Part shown: one piece after another, positions 54,790 to 63,828 of the stretch
Numbering within the stretch: the stretch's first letter is position 1
How the letters are laid out: every line of letters begins with the position of its first letter
Source of the DNA: Sphingomonas sp. PP-CE-1G-424
Lineage (GTDB): Bacteria; Pseudomonadota; Alphaproteobacteria; Sphingomonadales; Sphingomonadaceae
Direction: 5' to 3'
Length of the DNA: 64,000 bases
Assembly: GCF_004341085.1 (NCBI RefSeq)
Contig: NZ_SLXW01000004.1
Coordinates: forward strand, 496,001 to 560,000
The notes under the pieces: generated by a model
Told to the model about the DNA's origin: nothing
The model's database searches: none
The model's input: the letters and a program-made list of their open reading frames with translations, nothing else
Position numbers and translations under genes: made by a program

Positions 54790-56785
54790 ATGCTACGGCT
54801 TATCGACGGGCTTTTTCCGGCCCCCAAGCTGGCGCTAGCAGTTGCCGGTGTCTCGGCAATGTTGTAATGCCAGTTTCAGCTGGCCCCGTGACCTCGCCCA
54901 TGTTGTTTCCGACGCCGGTCTCGCTGACCCTGCAACAAGGGGCGATCACACTCGGCAAGTCAATCGGATTGATCGAAGGACCTGGTAGTGATCGGGAGAC
55001 CGTCGCTCTCGTCCGCCAGATACTGACGGCGGCGGGTGTCGAAACCATCACAACCGAGCGGCGCCTGCCAACCGTCATCGAGCGACCGTACATCGTTCTG
55101 GGAACGGGCAATGTCGGCGTCATCCAAAGCGCTTTGTCGCTAGCCGGGGCCTCGATCGATGATCGGCCCGAAGGCTATACCATAGCCAGCACAGCAACAG
55201 GCCGCGGCGGGGGTGTCATCACGCTCGCAGGCCATGACGCCGACGGACTCTTCCACGCTGTTCAGACGTTTCGCCAGTTAGCGACACGCCCCGCCATTCC
55301 CGCACTACTCATCCAAGATCATCCCGCAATGCCGATCCGCGGTACGATCGAAGGGTTTTATGGCGCTCCATGGTCAATGGCGGACCGTACGAAGCATCTC
55401 GACTTCCTCGCTACCGTTAAAGCGAACACCTATGTTTACTCGCCCAAAGACGACCCATATGCGCGAGATCGATGGCGTGATGCCTATCCGGCGGCGACCT
55501 TGGCCGCGCTCGGCCAGCTGGCGGCCACCGCGCGGCGAAACCACGTCGATTTTGTCTACGCAATCTCGCCGGGACCGACAGTCTGTTTCGCCGACCCTGT
55601 CGATGCTAGCGCGCTGGAGCGCAAATTCGATGCGCTACGTGGCATCGGTGTCACAAGCTTTTACGTAGCGCTCGACGATATCGAATATACCAAATGGAAT
55701 TGCGATAAGGATAAGAGTGTCTTCGGTCCGTCGGGCGCGAAAGCCGCCGGTGTGGCGCAGGCGCGGCTGTTGAACGGCGTGCAGACGTATCTGACGCGGA
55801 AGGACCCGGCTGCGCGCCCGCTGATCATGGTGCCGACCGAATATTACGACGCGAAGGAAAGCCCATACAAGGCTGCTCTACGCGAGTATCTCGATCCACG
55901 TATCGTCGTGCAATGGACCGGCACCGATGTTGTCCCGCCCGCAATCTCGATACCGGATGCCAAGGCCGCGACAAAGGCATTCGGACGCAAGACGCTGCTG
56001 TGGGACAACTATCCGGTCAACGATTATGCGCAGACGACGGGTCGACTGTTACTAGCGCCCTATGCCGCAGAGAGGCCGGGCTATCGAGCGAATTGACCGG
56101 CATCTTGTCGAACCCGATGAATCAGGAGGCGCCGAGCCGCGTCGCCGTCACCGGGGTGGCCGCGTTTGCATGGAATGACAAAGGATATGATGCCGATCGA
56201 ACATGGCGCGCCGCGGCGCGAGACATTGCGGGCGGTGACGCACTCGCGACAGCCGCTCTGCTAACCTTTTTCGATACGCAGCACATTGCTCCTACCTTTG
56301 GGACGCAGCCTTGGCAGGAGCAGGCACCCCGCCTGAAGGCGACGCTCGACCGCGTCCGGACCGCAATCGCTGATGGCGACGCGGCGGCGCGGTCCGGCGC
56401 GATTGCGGACCTTAACCAGTGCGCGGATGAGATCGCGAACGCCCCCGACATCATTCGCTCCGGCACCGTAGATCCTGGTTTCGCTACGCAGTCGCGTCCT
56501 TGGCTGGATGCGATGCAGCAATGGGGGCGAGCGCTGAAACTAACGGCGGCGGGCCTCGATGCGGCGTCCCAGGGCAGCAGCGCCGCTTTACGCTATTTTA
56601 GAGATGCCGAGCGACTTGCAGCCGTCGCTGCAGCCGTCCAGTCGATACCGGGAGCAACACGATTCGACGGTCCGATCAAGATCGCCGATGGTGTGCTGGA
56701 TCGTTTCATTGCCGACGCGCCGATGATGATCTCGGTTGATCAGCCGCAAAGTGCAGGGCCGATTTTGAAAAACCGGGGCGGCTGA
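54790..56785 (+). pseudogene. GH84 beta-N-acetylglucosaminidase, two frameshifts
   Basis: Three frames add up to one secreted GH84 enzyme of about 660 residues. Frame 1 from ATG 54790 (GGAG 7 bases upstream) gives a signal peptide MLRLIDGLFPAPKLALAVAG and stops at 54864. Frame 2 carries the catalytic domain with IRGTIEGFYGAPWS and the double-Asp motif YVALDDIEYTKW, ending at 56096. Frame 3 continues LSSELTGILSNPMNQEAPSR to a C-terminal helical domain ending at 56785. Each junction fits a single-base change (about 54855 and about 56075). The active-site residues are intact, so decay looks recent. Confidence 0.8.
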
Positions 56786-56820
56786 TCCAACACAATTCCT
56801 CTTTCCCGAAACGGCCTCTC

Positions 56821-56940
56821 TGAGATGGAGAAAGGGGAAAGCCCGCGCTTAACGAATGTCCGTTACCAGAAGCCCCGATCGCCAGCCTGAACGTCCAGGT
56901 ATGGGCGTAAGCGGTATGGCCGGTATGGAGAGGACAGCGA
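56821..56940 (+). repeat. Intergenic repeat family copy
   Basis: Aligns end to end with 59953-60075: GAGATGGAGAAAGGGGAAAG, CTTAA, GATCGCC, GCCTGAACGTCC, TATGGGCGTAA and GGTATGGAGAGGACAGCG versus the matching blocks there. It lies just before the small membrane protein gene. Confidence 0.75.
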
Positions 56941-57057
56941 ATAATCAAGGCTGTCGACAAATGAGAAGTAATCGTGCCTCGTACGTGTGTTTATCCAACG
57001 AACTCACCGCACGGCACCGGATGCCTCACGGATCGTTTGGGCTATAGGAGGTCAGCT

Positions 57058-57270
57058 ATGTCATGGATTGGATCGTTCGGTCGCGCCGTTGCTAGTGCGC
57101 TCTACTGGTGGGGTGTCGGGTGGGTCCTCTACATCGTAACCGGCGGCGATCCGCTCCCCTTGGGCCAAGAGCGCAGTGTCTGGCAGGATTACGGCCCAGT
57201 CACGCTTATTGTCGTCGGCGCGATCATCATCAACGCGCTCCTCGTACGCCTTGATAGGGGGCGACACTGA
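57058..57270 (+). CDS. Small membrane protein paired with HEXXH protein
   Basis: A 70-residue protein with two predicted membrane helices (about 8-27, VASALYWWGVGWVLYIV; and 46-63, PVTLIVVGAIIINALLV). TAGGAGG lies 7 bases before ATG 57058, the best ribosome site in this region. Its stop overlaps the start of the metalloprotease-like gene by one base, so the two are made together. Confidence 0.7.
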   Translation: MSWIGSFGRAVASALYWWGVGWVLYIVTGGDPLPLGQERSVWQDYGPVTLIVVGAIIINALLVRLDRGRH

Positions 57271-57800
57271 TGGCTGACCCCACCGATCCCGCTCCGGTAA
57301 AGGAAGACAAAGGCCGCCCTCTGACGCCGAGAGAGATTACATTTGCGCGAAAGATATTTGACAACGATCTAGATTACTCAAGGCCGCGTGTCTTCAATTC
57401 CGAATGGGCGTTCTTTCAACCTGACAATCGTGCGATGGCGCCAAACGGCAATATCTATCTACCCGGTGATCGATATCGCGACGACTTTTCCAGTTATACC
57501 GGTGACTTAGTTCTGTTGCTCCACGAGCTAACACATGTCTGGCAATTTCAACACGGGATGTGGGTTAAACTTCGTCGCTTACTGTACAGTAGATACAGCT
57601 ACGGCCCGATCACCGGAAGTGAGAATTTTTACGATTATGGTATCGAACAACAGGCGGCGATCGTCGAGGACTATGGTCGCCTCCTACTCCACATGCCGCA
57701 GATCGAGGGAACGGGCACGTTCATGGCCTATCGGAGGGTGATCCCGTTCTTGCCCAAGCCCAAAAAGACGCCTCGTCCAAAACGCGCTCAACATTCGTAA
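57270..57800 (+). CDS. HEXXH (DUF4157/vgr-related) putative metalloprotease domain protein
   Basis: A 176-residue protein with a zincin motif HELTHVWQFQ (HEXXH at 85-89) and the preceding pattern PLTPREITFARKIFDNDLDY, MAPNGNIYLPGDRYRDDF. This pattern is found in proteins annotated as vgr-related or DUF4157 and often linked to secreted polymorphic toxins. A third zinc ligand is probably E126 or nearby (GIEQQAAIVEDY, with E-Q-Q-A-A). No signal peptide. The basic tail (KPKKTPRPKRAQ) is unusual. Whether it is a toxin, a processing enzyme or a self-acting domain is unknown. Confidence 0.65.
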   Translation: MADPTDPAPVKEDKGRPLTPREITFARKIFDNDLDYSRPRVFNSEWAFFQPDNRAMAPNGNIYLPGDRYRDDFSSYTGDLVLLLHELTHVWQFQHGMWVKLRRLLYSRYSYGPITGSENFYDYGIEQQAAIVEDYGRLLLHMPQIEGTGTFMAYRRVIPFLPKPKKTPRPKRAQHS

Positions 57801-57939
57801 ATGGCGCTCGACAGCGTGCGTCATTCAACCTCGATCGATCAAGGATGTTCGTAAGCAACAATAGAACTTCGGGTAATCCCGAGTTGAGTAAGGCAAAGAC
57901 ATACCGGAAACTTACGATGACCGAGAGATGGAGAACCCC

Positions 57940-58527
57940 ATGAAGGCGACGTTAGCATTCCTTCCACTTGTTCTGGCCGGCTCCCCCATCATGGCCCAGC
58001 AGCTTTCTTTCAAGGCCGCTGAGCCCGACCCAGCGGCTATCCGTATCATGGACCTTTATGCCCGCTGCGCTGTGGGTCGTGATCCGAAAGAAGCTGCTAG
58101 AATTGTAGCGTCGGACTACGATACCCATAGCTACCGCGCTGAAATTCGTCGTTTTGCCATGCAGCAAAAGGGCTGTGTGCCGCGAGCTGGAAGTCTGACG
58201 TTCCAGCCGGTGATTTTCGCTGGTATGATGGCAGAAGATCTCATGCGCCGACGCCATGTGGACATATCCGCGCTTGACCATATGCCGGCACCTCCAACCC
58301 CCAACGGGGTAATTGCATGCGTCGTGCGGACGCAGTCAGCTAAGGTGTCTGATCTATTCCGCACGTTGCCAGCATCGAGCGGGGAAGCGATTGCGATTAC
58401 CCGCCTGCAAGGGGTGGTGGCCGACTGTCTGCCGCGCGAGCAAGCCCCAATTACAAACAAGGTCATCCTTCGCGCCCAATTAGCGTTGGTGAGCTACCGC
58501 TTCGTCGCGTTCAACAACGAGCTGTAA
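57940..58527 (+). CDS. Hypothetical secreted protein
   Basis: A 195-residue protein with a signal peptide (MKATLAFLPLVLAGSPIMAQQ; cut after MAQ). The mature part has four Cys (ARCAVG, KGCVPR, IACVVR, ADCLPR) spaced for two disulfides, with AVGRDPKEAARIVASDYDT as the best motif. Similar small Cys-containing proteins recur in sphingomonads with no known role. GGAG lies 7 bases before ATG 57940. Confidence 0.7.
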   Translation: MKATLAFLPLVLAGSPIMAQQLSFKAAEPDPAAIRIMDLYARCAVGRDPKEAARIVASDYDTHSYRAEIRRFAMQQKGCVPRAGSLTFQPVIFAGMMAEDLMRRRHVDISALDHMPAPPTPNGVIACVVRTQSAKVSDLFRTLPASSGEAIAITRLQGVVADCLPREQAPITNKVILRAQLALVSYRFVAFNNEL

Positions 58528-58813
58528 AAAGGACCATGGCTAGAAGATGGTCAAAAAACGTTTGCTAATACGCCAGCAAGCGTCTCGACCGCGATCGAGT
58601 TTCGGGAATGTCCGGGATGGGAGGAAAACGGCCCGTCCGCTATTGGGAAGGCAGATCGAGTTAGCGGACGTCGCCTGACGCTGGGAATGCTCCCCAAAGG
58701 GATCGGAATTTGGGAAAATGGACCTACTGCGACTTAATGTCTGTACGCGCGCTTGTTGAGAAGCGTCGGCGATCGCTACACTTTATCGTGCCGGCTGAAA
58801 AATCTGAAACATT
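58528..58813. other. Intergenic region with repeat-like words
   Basis: No gene. It contains GGGAATGTCCGGGATGGGAGG and TAGCGGACGTCGCC, which look like scrambled pieces of the intergenic repeat family. Confidence 0.35.
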
Positions 58814-59815
58814 TTACTCACTGGATAGACGCGAGGCGTGATCTGTCGAAGTGTCAGCCTCTGGTGGCGAGTAAGGCTGCTGTAGCCAAGGCCAAGGCTT
58901 AAGACGGAATCGCTTAATAGTCCGTCCATTGAATAGGCAACGGCTTTCCCACCGATCGCTCGCGTTACTCGAAGTAAAAAGCACTCCGGTGTAACAGACG
59001 GTGTCGAGGCACTCATCAGCCGATACTGCCGGATAACTTCGGATGTTACGGCCATCGCTCGCTATGAACCGACACGACATTGAGAGATAGCCGGGCTTTG
59101 CCGGGTAGGCCCATGCTCGACGTCCATTCACAACGCAAGTGACGCGTCCCTGGTCAGCATTCAGGGGGCCAAATTTGTCGCAGAACGTACGGCACTCGTT
59201 AGCACTGGAATTGGAGTTACCGGTTATGTTTTCGCCGCCGTAGTCAAAATCTACCCGGCACGTGCCGTAATGATCATCCTGTAGGTTCGGATAAGATCGG
59301 CTGGTGATGTCGTATCCTTCATCGACACTACCCCGTTGTACAGCCTCCACCGGCAGCACGAGGGAGTCGGCGACTTGATCGATAAGTAGGCCCGAGGAAA
59401 TTAAGTCCTTCGGTGGATCACAGCGTGAAATCGGCACCTGGGCATCAACCCCTTCGAGCAGGGCGATGCGGCCGACGAGCATGATTCCGCGGATGTCGGC
59501 GCTCGTGCCTGCGTCAACACGCCAGATTGCGGGCTTCTCGGAGGCTAACAGTAGCACGACTGGTGACCGATCCGACCGTACTCTTACGTCAATTGTGCTT
59601 CCGCGCGTCGGCCGCCGCACTTGGATAACCTGCAACGTTGTTCCCACTGGTCTTGCTGCGCTCAAACGGCATCGAGTTAGCCATTCTGGTCCATCCGTTG
59701 CGACTACGTGCCCAAACGTCCGCGCAGCGTCGGGTTGGACTATTGAACTAGCCGGTGCCCACGTTGCTGCAATTACGAAGGGGATGAGGGTGAGCAGCAA
59801 CCATCTCTTGAACAT
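58814..59815 (-). CDS. Hypothetical secreted Cys-rich protein with internal repeat
   Basis: A 333-residue protein with a signal peptide (MFKRWLLLTLIPFVIAATWA). The C-terminal third holds two tandem units: CRVDFDYGG...ANECRTFCDKF...VTCVVNGRRAW and CRFIASDGR...ADECLDTVCYT...SRCLFNGRTIKR. Each has the pattern C-DECx3-4C-Cx2NGR, so four Cys per unit could form two disulfides. The N-terminal part (EWLTRCRLSAARPVGTTLQV, SDRSPVVLLLASEKPAIWRVD) is beta-rich. Function is unknown; a ligand- or peptidoglycan-binding role is possible. Confidence 0.65.
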   Translation of the reverse strand: MFKRWLLLTLIPFVIAATWAPASSIVQPDAARTFGHVVATDGPEWLTRCRLSAARPVGTTLQVIQVRRPTRGSTIDVRVRSDRSPVVLLLASEKPAIWRVDAGTSADIRGIMLVGRIALLEGVDAQVPISRCDPPKDLISSGLLIDQVADSLVLPVEAVQRGSVDEGYDITSRSYPNLQDDHYGTCRVDFDYGGENITGNSNSSANECRTFCDKFGPLNADQGRVTCVVNGRRAWAYPAKPGYLSMSCRFIASDGRNIRSYPAVSADECLDTVCYTGVLFTSSNASDRWESRCLFNGRTIKRFRLKPWPWLQQPYSPPEADTSTDHASRLSSE

Positions 59816-59952
59816 TCCGCTATACCCCATCCTGCGCATACATTCGGAACACCGGAAATGGCCTAGGCGGTGAACTCGTTCACTACGCGTCTCGATTGGG
59901 TAGGAAGCTATCGCCGCGTATATTCTTAGGCAAGTAGTTCGATACGTTCTGT

Positions 59953-60075
59953 CAGAGACGGAGAAACGGGAAAGCCGCCCTTAATAAGTGGCCGATTTTG
60001 GGATCGCAGATCGCCGGCCTGAACGTCCGACTATGGGCGTAAACGGAATGGCTGGAATGGAAAGGAAAGCGGACC
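59953..60075 (+). repeat. Intergenic repeat family copy
   Basis: Matches 56821-56940 end to end and, in part, 60668-60730 and the reverse of 43164-43220. Confidence 0.75.
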
Positions 60076-60131
60076 GGTCGCTTTCGAGGCTGCATCCTAG
60101 GAAACCAACCACCGAACGGGCGTCCCTGCTC

Positions 60132-60497
60132 TTACCGAATGAATTTATTTCTAACGCGCAAAACGGAAACACATTTGTCATTTCCGCAATACATTTGGAA
60201 TGCGTTATCACCAACTCTGTACCATTTATTGGGAGCTGACTGTGTAGATAGTCCGATATCGCGCCAATTTCTAATAAGATATTCTTCCCGGCCACATTCC
60301 TTAGGTATGAAGATTGATTGCTCGTAATTATCGCGGGGGCAAGATGCCGTCCAAGAATATTGCGGAGAAGCGACTTTAAAGCTTGGTCGATAGTCAGCCT
60401 TTTCGCCGAATAATGCTATTTTGAGGAGCATTATAGCAGATACCAAAAGTACGCCAAATGCAATGAAAAATCTAATCTTCTTACCTTGCGGTGACAT
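60132..60497 (-). CDS. Small low-GC membrane-anchored protein
   Basis: A 121-residue protein with one N-terminal helix (about 8-27, IRFFIAFGVLLVSAIMLLKI) and an extracytoplasmic part with Cys pairs (ASCPRDNYEQSIFIPKECGR and MYCGNDKCVSVLRVR). GC is clearly below that of the chromosome around it, which suggests transfer. Family unknown. Confidence 0.55.
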   Translation of the reverse strand: MSPQGKKIRFFIAFGVLLVSAIMLLKIALFGEKADYRPSFKVASPQYSWTASCPRDNYEQSIFIPKECGREEYLIRNWRDIGLSTQSAPNKWYRVGDNAFQMYCGNDKCVSVLRVRNKFIR

Positions 60498-61118
60498 TTT
60501 ATTGCGCGTCCATCGTTGTTGCGCTGACCGAAGCGTGCTTCCTATCTAGCGATTTTAAGATCCCTGCTGATCGCTCGCCGATCGATCTAATTTGTAAGCT
60601 TACTTCCTTTCAAAACTCTTCATTTTGGCATCAGGCATGGCCGAGTTGGCATCGTCTCGATGAACGCATGTCCGCTTTCGGGACTGCGAGATTCCCACCA
60701 GAACGTCCGACTCTTGGGCGTGAGCGGCCGGGCAGCATTTACCCCGCACCCTGTCGGAAAACACATGATTTTCGGCAGTCGTTGCCGTGGCTATCGCTAC
60801 GACGCGATATCTGCGCGAGGTGTGTACGACAAACCCTGTCGTATTGGTCGACTGTGCAGAAACCGAAATCCAGAGGTTTTCCGACAGGGCTCCGGCTGGA
60901 GGAGCAACTGCAGACGCGCCTGTGCCACCGGAATACTCGCAAGATGGCGCTGATCGAGGAAGGGGTGCATGTTCCTCGAGCGATGCAGGCGCATCCTTGC
61001 CAAGATGGAAGCGGCATGCGTAGCGCGCTATCCATGCCGAGCGACGCGGAGCCACGGCAGCTCAACGCGCTTCCCATCAAGCTCATCGCGGGTGTCAGCA
61101 AGGCCGATCACCGCCGGG
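60498..61118. other. Degraded stretch with repeat copy
   Basis: About 620 bases with no supported gene; a partial copy of the intergenic repeat lies at 60668-60730 (GTCCGCTTTCGGGACTGCGAG, AGAACGTCCGACTCTTGGGC). Short frames overlap in several phases with no family motif. Confidence 0.4.
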
Positions 61119-61874
61119 TCACGTTTCGATGATTTGGGTCGCAGCGGACCGGAAGGGCTGCAGCAGTGCGTCAGGCAGCCCGGACTCCGTCACTATTGTC
61201 GCTATCTCCACCAGCGGCAGGATGCCGTACGGTGAAGCCGCGCCGAGCTTCTCACGCGTCGCCAGCACGATGGTCTCGGCGGACTGACGCGCGATCAGCC
61301 GCTTGATCGACGCCTCCTCGGCGTCTCCAGTGGTGGCACCGGCTTCAGGATGAAGGCCCGTCACCCCCATGAAGAAGGTCTCGATGCGGATACGCGAGAT
61401 CGCGTCTGCGGTGGCCGACCCCACCGCAACGACCGAATGCTTGAAAAGATGTCCCCCTATCAGGTCCACCTCCACGAGGGGATGTCGCACCAGTTCGACC
61501 GCAATGCTCGGACTATGGGTAATGACGGTCGCTCTGAGATCGTGCGACAGGTGACGTGCCAGCTGAACGTTCGTGGTTCCGCCATCGAGAAAGACGATCT
61601 GCCCTTGACGTATCAGGGCAGCAGCGATGCGCGCTAGCGTCAGCTTTGCCGACGAGGCGGCCCCCTCGCGTACGGCGAAGTCCGCAGTGGCGGGGGACGA
61701 CGGCAAGGCACCGCCATGAACCCTTTGCAATGCGCCTTCGGCGGCAAGTTCGCGCAGGTCACGACGGACCGTGTCCTCGGAGACGCCGACCTCCTGGCTG
61801 AAGGCTTTGGCGACCAATCGGCCATCCCGCTGGAGGACCCGCCGGATGAGTGCCTTACGCTCTGTCGTCAACAC
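61119..61874 (-). CDS. DeoR/GlpR-family transcriptional regulator
   Basis: A 251-residue regulator: N-terminal DeoR helix-turn-helix (AKAFSQEVGVSEDTVRRDLRELAAEGALQRVHGGA, about 22-57) and a C-terminal sensor domain of the ribose-isomerase fold (IVFLDGGTTNVQLARHL, FFMGVTGLHPEAGATTGDAEEASIKRLI). Such repressors sense sugar phosphates. It is divergent from the NudK-type gene with a 113-base gap, so shared control is possible. Confidence 0.9.
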   Translation of the reverse strand: MLTTERKALIRRVLQRDGRLVAKAFSQEVGVSEDTVRRDLRELAAEGALQRVHGGALPSSPATADFAVREGAASSAKLTLARIAAALIRQGQIVFLDGGTTNVQLARHLSHDLRATVITHSPSIAVELVRHPLVEVDLIGGHLFKHSVVAVGSATADAISRIRIETFFMGVTGLHPEAGATTGDAEEASIKRLIARQSAETIVLATREKLGAASPYGILPLVEIATIVTESGLPDALLQPFRSAATQIIET

Positions 61875-61987
61875 GGATGGCCGCCCCTCTGCACGATATT
61901 ACTTGACTCTGCACGATAACGCACGAGATAAAGTGGTAAGATCGAGAGCGTCGAAATGCCTCGCCTGCAGTCGTACGAGGTTTCGCT

Positions 61988-62566
61988 ATGAGTATCGCCC
62001 AACGCGTTCGCGTCGAAGACGTCACGGTCCTCTCGAACGACTGGTACGTCTTGAAGAAAACCATATTCTCGTTCCTACGCAGCGACGGGACCTGGCAGCA
62101 GCAATCGCGCGAAACCTATGACCGCGGCAACGGTGCGACGATCCTGTTGTATGACACCCATCGACGCACGGTGATACTTACCCGGCAGTTTCGCTATCCG
62201 GCGTTCGTCAACGGGCACGACGACCTGTTGATCGAAGCGCCTGCGGGGCTCCTCGATCGGGCGGAACCCGAGACACGCATCCGCGCGGAAACGGAGGAGG
62301 AGACCGGCTTCCGATTGCGCGAGGTCCGGCAGATCTTCGACGCCTTCATGAGCCCTGGTTCGGTCACCGAACGGTTGCATTTCTTCGTTGCCGAGTATCG
62401 TCCCGACGATCGCATCGCGGCGGGAGGAGGAAACGTAGCCGAAGGCGAGGACATCACCGTGCTCGAATTGGGCATCGAGGAGGCGTTGGCGATGATCGCG
62501 TCGGGCGCGATCAGGGACGGCAAGACGATCATGCTGCTGCAATATGCCGCGCTGAACCTGTTCTAG
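61988..62566 (+). CDS. nudK: NudK-type Nudix hydrolase (GDP-mannose pyrophosphatase)
   Basis: A 192-residue Nudix enzyme closely following NudK/YffH (191 residues): WYVLKKTIFSFLRSDGTWQQQSRETYDRGNGATILLY, RQFRYPAFVNGHDDLLIEAPAGLLD, the Nudix-box segment ETRIRAETEEETGF, MSPGSVTERLHFFVAEY and GEDITVLEL. NudK splits GDP-mannose and other nucleotide sugars to sugar phosphate and NMP. The Glu-rich metal site is intact. It is divergent from the DeoR gene. Confidence 0.9.
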   Translation: MSIAQRVRVEDVTVLSNDWYVLKKTIFSFLRSDGTWQQQSRETYDRGNGATILLYDTHRRTVILTRQFRYPAFVNGHDDLLIEAPAGLLDRAEPETRIRAETEEETGFRLREVRQIFDAFMSPGSVTERLHFFVAEYRPDDRIAAGGGNVAEGEDITVLELGIEEALAMIASGAIRDGKTIMLLQYAALNLF

Positions 62567-62672
62567 ACCCGACACGTCGGACCCTCGTTCGCGAACCGAA
62601 CAGCTTGGCCAGACCGCGGTCCGACCGAGCGACATTCCAAGACGACACTTCAGCAGATAAACAGGACCATCC

Positions 62673-63554
62673 ATGTCTCTTTCCAAGATCCCCGTCATTC
62701 TGGTTGGCGCCGCAAGCCTGTGCGTGAGCGGATGTGACAAGATCGCCTCGACCGGCAGTAACGACCAAGGCGTCGCGTCCGGTGTCGCCGGCACCGCAAA
62801 CCAGCTGGATGCCTATATCGACGCGCACAACGAGCTGGTCGGCCCGTTCGGATTCTATGAAAGGGCCACCTACTACCGCGAAGCCGATGTCGCCCACGCC
62901 TCCATCGACGGCCAGTTTCTGGTTGGTGACGGCTCGATCGAGACGGGGATCAAGAAGTTGAAGGAGGCTCGGGCCATGTCCGGCGCCACCGCCGATATCA
63001 ACGCCGCCGCCGATGCGCTGATCGGATCCATGTCCAAGGTACAGGCGCATCTGGCGGAGCTCGAACCCTATTACGACAGCAAGGCCTATATGGACGACAA
63101 GCTGGCGCGTGGGCGCAAGGAGGATCCACGCATGCTGGCCGAGATCGACGCGGCAGACGCTGATCTGACGCGGTTCAGCGATTTGATCGATCGCGACATG
63201 GTAAAGCGCGAGGCGGCAACGCTCGAGACGCTGAAGGCAAAGGGTGAACTGCTCGAATACAACAGCCGGTTGGCGATGTTTCATGCCAAGGCGCTGATGA
63301 CGTTGTTCCGAGGATTCGAAGGCCGTGACACATCGGTGTTTCCACGTGCCGATGCGGAAGTCGCTGCCATCGAAAAGGCGATCGCGGGCGCACACGCAGC
63401 GGCGGCCAAGGCCGGACAAAAGGATCCGTCCGAACTGGGCTTACTGTCGTCGATGCTGGGCAGCTATCGGTCGTTCAAGAAGGACGGCCGGCCTGTCGAC
63501 GCGAAACAGATGCTATCGAGCTATAACAGTGCGGTGCAGATCGCCAACCGATAA
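62673..63554 (+). CDS. DUF3829/YiiG-like lipoprotein
   Basis: A 293-residue lipoprotein: signal with lipobox LCVSGC (Cys about residue 21), then a helical DUF3829-type body (LDAYIDAHNELVGPFGFYER, ADALIGSMSKVQAHLAELEPYYDSKAYMDDKLARGR, YNSRLAMFHAKALMTLF). The family has no known function; E. coli YiiG is a member. A hairpin terminator follows. The preceding gene is on the same strand 106 bases upstream. Confidence 0.8.
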   Translation: MSLSKIPVILVGAASLCVSGCDKIASTGSNDQGVASGVAGTANQLDAYIDAHNELVGPFGFYERATYYREADVAHASIDGQFLVGDGSIETGIKKLKEARAMSGATADINAAADALIGSMSKVQAHLAELEPYYDSKAYMDDKLARGRKEDPRMLAEIDAADADLTRFSDLIDRDMVKREAATLETLKAKGELLEYNSRLAMFHAKALMTLFRGFEGRDTSVFPRADAEVAAIEKAIAGAHAAAAKAGQKDPSELGLLSSMLGSYRSFKKDGRPVDAKQMLSSYNSAVQIANR

Positions 63555-63566
63555 GGAGCACCGATC

Positions 63567-63596
63567 GGGGTCGCGCCACCAGGCCGGTGCGACCCC
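63567..63596 (+). terminator. Terminator hairpin after the lipoprotein gene
   Basis: GGGGTCGC (63567-63574) and GCGACCCC (63589-63596) form an 8-base perfect stem with a 14-base loop, 13 bases after the stop. There is no T run, so it may only be a transcript-end stabiliser. Confidence 0.6.
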
Positions 63597-63828
63597 GTCG
63601 ACGATCACGTTTCGCCCCCGGCCGCTAGGGTCAGGCCTCATCGATTTCGGTTCAACGGTTTCCCGGAGACAGCAATGCCGTTCACGCATCTTTCCTTTGC
63701 GTCCCCAGCATTTCGATCGATCCGCGTTTCGAAAGCGGCAATTCTGTAAAGGGTACCGTTCACACGATACTCAGTCTGCGGAAACTAGCAGACCTTCCTT
63801 GGCAGGCACACATCGATCGAGGTGCAAG

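Noticed and set aside
60491..61132. Plus-strand frame of about 213 codons
   Set aside because: It spans an intergenic repeat copy and has no motif or ribosome site; overlapping frames look equally random.
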